Below the pieces are notes generated by a model. That model saw only the letters and a list, made by a program, of their open reading frames with translations, did no database searches and was not told the origin of the DNA. Below, in pieces: positions 1-5,289 of a DNA stretch of 18,589 nucleotides. The stretch spans positions 1-18,589 of the forward strand of contig NZ_JAHOEA010000061.1 in assembly GCF_019127135.1 (NCBI RefSeq). The letters are read 5' to 3'. Position numbers and translations under genes: made by a program. The stretch is from Segatella copri. Lineage in GTDB: Bacteria > Bacteroidota > Bacteroidia > Bacteroidales > Bacteroidaceae. The first letter of the stretch is position 1. Each line of letters starts with the position of its first letter.

Positions 1-1
1 A

Positions 2-42
2 AAACTGTGTTAAACTACTTTTATTGTAGCTTGACACAGTTT
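2..42 (-). terminator. Intrinsic terminator of the DUF4143 ATPase gene
   Basis: Bases 2-10 (AAACTGTGT) pair perfectly with 34-42 (ACACAGTTT). The stem continues through 11-13/31-33 (one G-T wobble) and 15-18/26-29, leaving a 7-base loop at 19-25. On the minus strand the hairpin comes about 40 bases after the stop codon of the ATPase at 81-1286 and runs into a T run that the window edge cuts off. Position and strength suit a Rho-independent terminator. Confidence 0.6.
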
Positions 43-80
43 AGTTTACACTCTCGCCCAATCTGAGAAATTCCTGTTAT

Positions 81-1286
81 TTATATTCCTTCAGTCAGGA
101 ACTTGCGAAGATGCAGGTGTGTGATTCCGTCATTATCATTTTTGGTGAGCAGAGGGGTCATGGAGATAACGTACTTCGGATAGTTGTCCTTGATGGCACG
201 GAGATTGCCAAACTCCCGTTCTCTGGTTGCATCGTCGGCTATGATATAGGAAGCTTGCACGTAGATGCGTTCGCCGCCTGGCTTGGTACAAACAAAGTCG
301 ATTTCTCCAGCTTGCAGTTGTCCTACATAAACTTGATAGCCCAAGCGTATGAGGTTCTGATAGATGATATTCTCTATCACTTTCTCAATGTCTCCTTCAC
401 GTGTTCCCCCGGCAATGGCATTTCTAATGCCGTTGTCTTCAAAATAAAACTTATCGTTGGTTTCAAAGATACGTTTGCCGTGGATGTCATAGCGGTTCAC
501 CTTGTGCAGAATATAGGCTTCACAAAGGAAGGATATGTAATTGGTGATAGCTGCCGAAGCAATGGATTCTCCTTGAGATTTCATATATTTGGAGATGCTG
601 TTGGCTGAGATGAGTTTACCTGTATTATCAGCAAGGAAACGCACCAGGTTCTCTAAGAATGGCACGTTTCTTATCTGGTTGCGCATGATGACATCCTTAA
701 GCAAAACAGTATGGTAAATATCCATCTGGTATTCACGTGCATCATCCTCTTCAAGACCTATCTTTGCCAGACCAGGCAGGCCACCATACTGAATGTACAG
801 AGCAAGTACTTCGTCATTATCTGATAGTTGATGAAATTCCAGAAACTCGTTATAGCTCAGCGATTGGATATAGATTTCCTTATATCTGCCACCGATGAGT
901 GTGCTCAGTTCATTGCTCAGCATGCGGGCATTGCTACCTGTGATGATAATGTCGGTGTTGGGTTCTGTGCGATAACTTCGGATGGATCGTTCAAATTCCT
1001 TGATGTCTTGTATCTCATCGATAAGGATATAGTTATGTTTATCGGACTGAAAGTGCTCTCTGATATAGTCGTTGAGATCCTGATAGGTCTGAATGCAGTC
1101 AAACTCTCTTTTCTCCTTATCTATAAAGATGATATTGTTGCAGTCATCTGCCTTCTTGCGGTCACGAATCATTTTCATCATGCAGCTTTTACCTACACGA
1201 CGTTGACCTACTAATACGATGATAGTCTCCTTACCAAGATACCTTTCTATCTTGTCGATATATGATTGACGAATAATAGTTGCCAT
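81..1286 (-). CDS. Orphan AAA ATPase with C-terminal DUF4143 domain
   Basis: A 401-residue protein of the AAA_14/DUF4143 type, found in many copies in Bacteroidota and archaeal genomes and without a settled function. Walker A is GQRRVGKS (residues 27-34), Walker B is YILIDE (86-91), a sensor-like strand IIITGSNA lies at 113-120, and GGRYKE follows at 132-137. The C-terminal part resembles the PD-(D/E)XK-like fold of DUF4143, with E305, D330 (GEIDF) and Q344 (YVQAS). The usual lysine of the E-x-K motif is absent, so nuclease activity is doubtful. I chose the ATG at 1286: the open frame reaches 1337, but that extension would be translated through the promoter and repeats. It is a single-gene unit with its own terminator at 2-42 and divergent from the flavodoxin gene. 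The ATPase assignment is firm; the biological role is unknown. Confidence 0.85.
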   Translation of the reverse strand: MATIIRQSYIDKIERYLGKETIIVLVGQRRVGKSCMMKMIRDRKKADDCNNIIFIDKEKREFDCIQTYQDLNDYIREHFQSDKHNYILIDEIQDIKEFERSIRSYRTEPNTDIIITGSNARMLSNELSTLIGGRYKEIYIQSLSYNEFLEFHQLSDNDEVLALYIQYGGLPGLAKIGLEEDDAREYQMDIYHTVLLKDVIMRNQIRNVPFLENLVRFLADNTGKLISANSISKYMKSQGESIASAAITNYISFLCEAYILHKVNRYDIHGKRIFETNDKFYFEDNGIRNAIAGGTREGDIEKVIENIIYQNLIRLGYQVYVGQLQAGEIDFVCTKPGGERIYVQASYIIADDATREREFGNLRAIKDNYPKYVISMTPLLTKNDNDGITHLHLRKFLTEGI

Positions 1287-1290
1287 ATTT

Positions 1291-1410
1291 TTATCACTTA
1301 TAAATGAAATTTTCTGCAAATATACGAAAAGTTTCACTTATAAGTGATAAAACTTATCTATTTTTAGTTTTTATAACTTATAGATGGTTTCGTTTCAATG
1401 ATATTATCAC
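1291..1410. repeat. TTATCACTTATAA direct/inverted repeat cluster (putative operator)
   Basis: TTATCACTTATAA (1291-1303) recurs as an exact inverted copy at 1338-1350. The latter lies within a perfect 14-base palindrome, TCACTTATAAGTGA (1334-1347). A direct copy with 14 of 16 matches, TTATAACTTATAGATG, lies at 1371-1386 against TTATCACTTATAAATG at 1291-1306. Shorter pieces occur at 1352-1357 (ACTTAT) and 1404-1410 (TTATCAC). The palindrome sits where the -33 element of the ATPase promoter should be and another copy falls in its short leader, as expected of an operator. The binding protein is unknown. Confidence 0.6.
1317..1324 (-). promoter_or_regulatory. -7 box of the DUF4143 ATPase promoter
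   Basis: On the minus strand this reads TATATTTG, matching the Bacteroidota -7 consensus TAnnTTTG, and is followed by CAGAA. It lies 30 bases upstream of the chosen ATG at 1286. No TTTG-type -33 box is present at the usual distance; the palindrome at 1334-1347 occupies that place. Confidence 0.5.
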
Positions 1411-1459
1411 CAAGGCAACAAAAATATTGAAATCATGCGTATGTTTTGCATAAAAATAG

Positions 1460-1467
1460 TATCTTTG
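1460..1467 (+). promoter_or_regulatory. -7 box of the flavodoxin/ferredoxin gene
   Basis: TATCTTTG is a perfect match to TAnnTTTG, 21 bases before the ATG at 1489. A convincing -33 element at 19-21 bases upstream was not found. The box argues that translation begins at 1489 and not at earlier in-frame codons, which would precede the transcript start. Confidence 0.55.
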
Positions 1468-1488
1468 CATTCAATAAACAATGACATT

Positions 1489-2283
1489 ATGAATATTAAG
1501 AACATCCATTTGGCCTATTATAGTGCCACTTTTTCAACAAAGCGCATCGTTCGCGAGATTGCATCCCAGTTTGAGAAACCTGTTAAGGAGTATGACATCA
1601 CTTCAGAAGTACTGAAGGATGATATTTCGCTCGGTAGTGATGGTGACCTGCTGATTGTGGGTGTGCCATCTTATGCCGGTAGAGTTCCGGAAATGGCAGC
1701 TCAATCTTTGAAGCGCTTTCTTGGGAACAATACCCCAGTCATTATTGTGTGTGTTTATGGCAACAGGGCATACGATGACACGCTTATAGAAATGAAGGAT
1801 ATAGTGGAAGCACACGGCTTCAAGCTGGTATCTGCTGCAGCCGTCGTAGCCCAGCACTCTATATTTCCAAGAGTAGCAGAAGGGAGACCTGATGCGGAAG
1901 ATATAGAAAAACTCCATAGCTTTGCTGCAAAGAGCTGTGACATTCTATCCCGGATTTCAAAGATGTTTGCCGTCAGTCGACTGATGGTGAATGGCAATCG
2001 TCCTTATCGTGATACTAAACCAATTCCCTTGCATCCCGAAGGAAGTAAGGAGAAATGTACATCCTGTCATGCTTGCGTAAAGATGTGCCCTGCAGATGCC
2101 ATCGACATGGATAAGCCTTACAAGACCGATGAAAAGAAATGTATCTCTTGTGGACGATGCATCGTGGTTTGTCCTGAGCATGCCCGCCACTTCGGAGGCT
2201 TGTTGTACAAGGCTGTCAGCTGGAAATTCGAGAAGGCCTATGCTGAACCCAAGCAGCCTGAGTTTTTCTATGTAAAAAGTTGA
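1489..2283 (+). CDS. Flavodoxin-like/2x[4Fe-4S] ferredoxin fusion (EFR1-type)
   Basis: A 264-residue cytoplasmic electron carrier. The N-terminal half is flavodoxin-like: YYSATFSTKR at residues 10-19 fits the phosphate loop that holds FMN, and GVPSYAGRVP at 58-67 is the second flavin loop. The C-terminal quarter is a bacterial-type ferredoxin with two complete four-cysteine motifs, C190/C193/C196/C200 (followed by P) and C218/C221/C224/C228 (followed by P), each able to hold a [4Fe-4S] cluster. The family is known as EFR1 ferredoxins; partners are generally undefined. I start at the ATG at 1489 because it follows the -7 box at 1460-1467; an upstream in-frame ATG at 1435 would precede transcription. 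It stands alone, with a bidirectional terminator at 2349-2392. No redox partner gene is beside it, so the substrate cannot be inferred. Confidence 0.85.
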   Translation: MNIKNIHLAYYSATFSTKRIVREIASQFEKPVKEYDITSEVLKDDISLGSDGDLLIVGVPSYAGRVPEMAAQSLKRFLGNNTPVIIVCVYGNRAYDDTLIEMKDIVEAHGFKLVSAAAVVAQHSIFPRVAEGRPDAEDIEKLHSFAAKSCDILSRISKMFAVSRLMVNGNRPYRDTKPIPLHPEGSKEKCTSCHACVKMCPADAIDMDKPYKTDEKKCISCGRCIVVCPEHARHFGGLLYKAVSWKFEKAYAEPKQPEFFYVKS

Positions 2284-2348
2284 AAGAATAGATACTGAGA
2301 TAATAAAACTCGGTTTCTTACCACAAATAATAGGATAAAAAACAAAAG

Positions 2349-2392
2349 AAAAAGGGTTGCATTCCTCGGAAATATGGATTGTAACCCTTTTT
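2349..2392. terminator. Bidirectional terminator hairpin between convergent genes
   Basis: A 17-base stem (2349-2365 with 2376-2392) has one G-T wobble, one T-T mismatch and a 10-base loop. It is flanked by A runs on the left and T runs on the right, so it can terminate both the plus-strand flavodoxin gene and the minus-strand lipoprotein gene. Its first 42 bases match the hairpin at 5188-5229 with four differences. Confidence 0.8.
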
Positions 2393-2417
2393 GCGATTAC
2401 ATTCATGGCAAAGCTTT

Positions 2418-3188
2418 TTATTTCAAACCATTAGCGTTCTTGTAATTTTCTACGTCTGCTTGATTACTAAAATGTAAACCATTGTAGTATATTCCATTAT
2501 CTTTTCTTCCATTTTTGGATAAATGATTGATAATATAAAGAGCTCCAAGAATTTCAAACGCAGATCTCTTCTGCTCTGGATGGCGTTGCAAGTAGTATGC
2601 CTTTTGTGCAGCCTTGTAGTTGAAAACTTCATATTCACGATGGAAACCACTTTTCACAATATCTGTTGGTAGGTTACCTTTTACCATTTTATATTTTGGT
2701 GCGAAATATGTCCAAAGTCCTTCGTTTGATTGGTAATTTTTAATACCAAGTTGCACCAAAGCTTTATCTACATATTCCTCTCTACGATAGACTCCTGAAA
2801 CTTTTTTCTTATCCAATGCATAGGATAAAAGTGTATCTACTGTATTTTTATCAATTACAGTAAAATAGAAATTGCGCTCTTCGTATTTCGGATTGTATTT
2901 TAAATAAAACAACGAATCGTTATCTGGGAATTTCTTTACCACCACATCATGGTATCTTATACCACGTATTTTGTAACCTTTTGAAGGAAATTGTTGGGCC
3001 TGATTATATGTATTATGTCCTCTAAGTAAATCAAACATATCGTAATCAGGATGGCTGACAATAGTTTGTACTGTTTGGCAGCCAGTAAAGAGTATACTTG
3101 CGTATATGATACTTATATACAGTATTTTATTCTTTGGCTTAAACTTAGAACAACCTTTGATGAATTGATGCATTTTATTCTGTATCAT
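2418..3188 (-). CDS. Hypothetical lipoprotein
   Basis: I do not recognise this 256-residue protein. The N-terminus has a basic stretch (KGCSKFKPKNK), a hydrophobic segment at about residues 22-35 and a lipobox-like FTGC ending at Cys37, so it is probably a lipoprotein anchored after signal-peptidase II cleavage. A start at Met6 is equally possible and would shorten the n-region. The mature part is charged and rich in Tyr, Asn and Lys with no repeats or known motifs; a bulky aromatic cluster (KYEERNFYF) lies at about residues 110-118. Base composition is clearly more AT-rich than alaS or the rel cluster, which may indicate horizontal acquisition. It lies 55 bases after the gamma-carbonic-anhydrase stop on the same strand and ends at the convergent terminator. 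Gene reality is likely; function unknown. Confidence 0.7.
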   Translation of the reverse strand: MIQNKMHQFIKGCSKFKPKNKILYISIIYASILFTGCQTVQTIVSHPDYDMFDLLRGHNTYNQAQQFPSKGYKIRGIRYHDVVVKKFPDNDSLFYLKYNPKYEERNFYFTVIDKNTVDTLLSYALDKKKVSGVYRREEYVDKALVQLGIKNYQSNEGLWTYFAPKYKMVKGNLPTDIVKSGFHREYEVFNYKAAQKAYYLQRHPEQKRSAFEILGALYIINHLSKNGRKDNGIYYNGLHFSNQADVENYKNANGLK

Positions 3189-3243
3189 TGTATATTATTA
3201 ATATAAAGTTTATACTATATTTTTTATTAGTAAAGATTATTTT

Positions 3244-3768
3244 TTATATATTATGAATCTGTTCATCCTTAAGATACCAGTCTTTGATGTAGCCGGAATA
3301 ATGCTTGGCAAATTCTTCGGCTTGGCCGGGAGCGCAAGCTTTCACCTTCTTGGCAGGAATTCCCGCCCAAATCTCATGTGCAGGAACCTTGGTGCCATGG
3401 GTAACTACAGCACCTGCTGCAATGATAGCTCCTTCACCGATATCAGCCTTGTCAAGCACGGTGGCATTCATTCCGATGAGTGCGCCTTTTCTAACGGTAG
3501 CTCCATGAACGATGGCACCATGTCCCACAGATACATCATCCTCCAGGATGCAAGGCATCGTACCGGTTTGATGGATGCATGCACAATCCTGTACATTCAC
3601 TCTGTTTCCACATCTGATGGCATCCACGTCAGAGCGCAATACCGCACTATACCAGATGCTGCAGTCATCACCAAGAATACAGTCGCCGGTCAGTACGGCA
3701 TTCTCAGCGATAAAACAATTCTTTCCCCATTGAGGAGTCTTTCCCTCTACTGTCTTTATAATAGCCAT
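3244..3768 (-). CDS. Gamma-carbonic anhydrase-like hexapeptide-repeat protein (YrdA/PaaY type)
   Basis: A 174-residue left-handed beta-helix protein, about the usual length for the gamma-carbonic-anhydrase/YrdA family, which forms trimers with a metal at subunit interfaces. Hexapeptide repeats run from about residue 17 to 125 (for example AVLTGDCILGDDCSIW, ATVRKGALIGMNATVL). The candidate metal-binding histidines are H66 (CIHQT), H83 and H88 (VGHGAIVHGA); the five-residue gap between the last two matches the family. The C-terminus is the usual helix after the helix-closing WAGIPAKKVK. Whether this branch hydrates CO2 is not certain, since many homologues show little or no activity. It is transcribed from a TACCTTTG box 29 bases upstream and may be cotranscribed with the downstream lipoprotein gene. 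Confidence 0.85.
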   Translation of the reverse strand: MAIIKTVEGKTPQWGKNCFIAENAVLTGDCILGDDCSIWYSAVLRSDVDAIRCGNRVNVQDCACIHQTGTMPCILEDDVSVGHGAIVHGATVRKGALIGMNATVLDKADIGEGAIIAAGAVVTHGTKVPAHEIWAGIPAKKVKACAPGQAEEFAKHYSGYIKDWYLKDEQIHNI

Positions 3769-3796
3769 ATTGAATATATATATTTAATTTTGGGTG

Positions 3797-3804
3797 CAAA
3801 GGTA
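3797..3804 (-). promoter_or_regulatory. -7 box of the gamma-carbonic-anhydrase-like gene
   Basis: The minus strand reads TACCTTTG, matching TAnnTTTG, 29 bases before the ATG at 3768. It is preceded by CAATATTTTTG, which also precedes the parA -7 box. A canonical -33 element is not evident; the region upstream overlaps the 3' end of the ATPase gene at 3830. Confidence 0.5.
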
Positions 3805-3829
3805 ACAAAAATATTGAAATCACCTTATA

Positions 3830-4960
3830 CTATTTCAGATACTTCTTCAGCCACAAATCGAAGAACTTGTCATATACCACGTAGGCATCATCCTGCTGGG
3901 TGATGAAATCCTTCTCCAGCAATCCCTTCAGGGCGGAATTTACAGAGCTTGGCGACGGGAGATGATATTTCTTTGCGAAGGCTCCGCTCTTTACGCTTCT
4001 GGCTTCGCCCTCTGCAGAGATGGCGATGAAGACATTGCGCTGCTTTTCCGGCATCTGGCGCAGAAGGGTCTCGTAGGTGTCTGATGCCATGTTGAGATTG
4101 TAGTTGATGGCATCATCTACCATATCCAGAGTGCAGGTACCCTGTTCGGGAGTCTTGAGGAAGAGAACATTCATTACTCGCTGGATGTATGAAGTGACAC
4201 CACCGAAACGGGCGAAGAGTTCTCCGATAATGGCAGTATCTAGATGCTTGTTGCGCTCCTCGAACTTGGCTGTGGCAAACTCCTTGTATTTCTCCACATC
4301 CAGAGGCTTCAGGTTCATCAGCGTCACGCTCTGATAGAATGGGCGGGCAGGAGATGTGAACATTTCTGCCATCAGATGGCGGTGAGAACCCGAGAAGATG
4401 AAGTGGGCATTGGTGCAATGCTGAATGTAGGTACGGAGTAAAGCTTCTATGCGGTTGTCGGCATAGTTGGTGATTTGCTGAAACTCGTCGATGGCAACAA
4501 GACATGGCTTGTCGGCTTGGTTGAGATAAGAGAATATCTCATCAAGCGTAATTTCGGGATTTACTATGTTGCCGATGCCTATTCCCCAAACTGGAGCCCC
4601 GTTGATATCGAAAGAGATTTCTGAACGGAGAGAAGAGAGTGCTATCAGGAATTTCTCCCAAGCGCTTCTGCCTTTAGGGCGAAGTTCATCAATAATGGCT
4701 TTGCCGAACATATTGACCAGATCGCTGACGGAATTGGTTGAATAGATGTCTATGATAAAAGTATAATAATCTTTTTGGATGACTGGCTGGGCAAAGCAAT
4801 GGTGAATCAGCTCTGTCTTTCCGATGCGTCGAGGGGAAATCAGAGCCATGTTATTCTCATTGGTCAGCATCTCTGTGATATGCTGGGTTTCTTCTATACG
4901 GTCGCAGAAGTATTCCGGACCGGCGTAACCATTTGTTACAAAAGGATTCTTCATTACCAT
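3830..4960 (-). CDS. Orphan ATP-binding protein, ATPase_2 (archaeal-type P-loop) family
   Basis: A 376-residue P-loop ATPase of the ATPase_2 kind, related to STAND/AAA-type proteins and multiplied in Bacteroidota genomes. Walker A is SPRRIGKT (residues 42-49), Walker B is CLVAIDE (153-159), and a sensor-type strand FIFSGS lies at 187-192. The last 70 or so residues look like a winged helix (about 305-355: PEKQRNVFIAIS, then SSVNSALKGLLEKDFI) ending in FDLWLKKYLK. Met1 and Met3 are both possible starts. The protein differs in family from the ATPase at 81-1286 but shares with it an orphan setting and a TTATCA-repeat promoter. Suggested roles for such proteins (regulation, defence, DNA transactions) are speculation; no partner gene is adjacent. 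Confidence 0.8.
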   Translation of the reverse strand: MVMKNPFVTNGYAGPEYFCDRIEETQHITEMLTNENNMALISPRRIGKTELIHHCFAQPVIQKDYYTFIIDIYSTNSVSDLVNMFGKAIIDELRPKGRSAWEKFLIALSSLRSEISFDINGAPVWGIGIGNIVNPEITLDEIFSYLNQADKPCLVAIDEFQQITNYADNRIEALLRTYIQHCTNAHFIFSGSHRHLMAEMFTSPARPFYQSVTLMNLKPLDVEKYKEFATAKFEERNKHLDTAIIGELFARFGGVTSYIQRVMNVLFLKTPEQGTCTLDMVDDAINYNLNMASDTYETLLRQMPEKQRNVFIAISAEGEARSVKSGAFAKKYHLPSPSSVNSALKGLLEKDFITQQDDAYVVYDKFFDLWLKKYLK

Positions 4961-4990
4961 ATTTATACCTTATTATATATTTTACGGCTG

Positions 4991-5064
4991 CAAAGATAAT
5001 GCAAACGAGCGCAATGTAAGCTTGCTTACAAATTGCCGAGTGCAGCTTATCTTCTGCAAAGATA
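4991..5064 (-). promoter_or_regulatory. Two candidate -7 boxes for the ATPase_2 gene
   Basis: The minus strand reads TATCTTTG at both 5057-5064 and 4991-4998, each a perfect TAnnTTTG match followed by CAG. The distal box is followed by CAGAA, as at the other ATPase promoter, and has the TTATCA repeat cluster immediately upstream. The proximal box lies 30 bases before the ATG. Sequence alone does not show which is used. Confidence 0.5.
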
Positions 5065-5077
5065 CAACTTTTATTCC

Positions 5078-5156
5078 GATTATCATAAAGTGATTATCAT
5101 AAAATGATAATAAAATAAGGAATTTTATCATTTGATGATTATCATAAATTGATAAT
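5078..5156. repeat. GATTATCATAAA repeat cluster (putative operator)
   Basis: GATTATCATAAA occurs three times in the same orientation (5078-5089, 5092-5103, 5137-5148). Two copies also form inverted repeats with TGATAAT: ATTATCAT/ATGATAAT (5093-5100 and 5104-5111, 3-base centre) and ATTATCA/TGATAAT (5138-5144 and 5150-5156, 5-base centre). The first copy overlaps the expected -33 position of the -7 box at 5057-5064. This layout fits an operator array for an unidentified factor, possibly the ATPase itself. Confidence 0.6.
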
Positions 5157-5187
5157 TATGACTTGGAGACTCCTCTAATGTCAATAG

Positions 5188-5231
5188 AAAAAGGGTTGCA
5201 ATCCTCGAAAAGATGGATTGCAACCCTTTAT
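5188..5231 (-). terminator. alaS terminator
   Basis: A perfect 15-base stem (5190-5204 with 5215-5229) encloses a 10-base loop. On the minus strand the hairpin follows the alaS stop by about 60 bases and is followed by a short T run (5192-5188 read in complement). It is nearly the same sequence as the terminator at 2349-2392. A weak hairpin at 5247-5263 lies between it and alaS. Confidence 0.8.
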
Positions 5232-5289
5232 ACCTTATTATATATAAGAGTTAAGATAACTCTATCATATATTCAAATGTGGAAGCTTA

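Larger units (their letters stand above)
4961..5289. other. Intergenic region between alaS and the ATPase_2 gene
   Basis: This 329-base stretch has no credible gene. Going leftward from alaS it holds a small hairpin (5247-5253 with 5257-5263, loop AGA), the strong alaS terminator (5188-5231), the TTATCA repeat cluster (5078-5156), a -7 box (5057-5064), an imperfect inverted repeat and a second -7 box (4991-4998). In the inverted repeat, GTAAGC at 5016-5021 pairs with GCTTAC at 5024-5029, extended by 5011-5015/5032-5036. Confidence 0.6.

Noticed and set aside
111..608. 165-codon plus-strand frame at the left edge
   Set aside because: Antisense to the DUF4143 ATPase, without promoter or motif.
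1331..1353. parS-like GTTTCAC...GTG sequence
   Set aside because: The consensus TGTTTCACGTGAAACA is not present; the half-sites are split by six bases and the element fits the TTATCA repeat family better.
5011..5036. Inverted repeat GTAAGC/GCTTAC as a terminator
   Set aside because: No T run follows on either strand and it lies between two -7 boxes, so termination is unlikely; it is noted only as part of the intergenic region.
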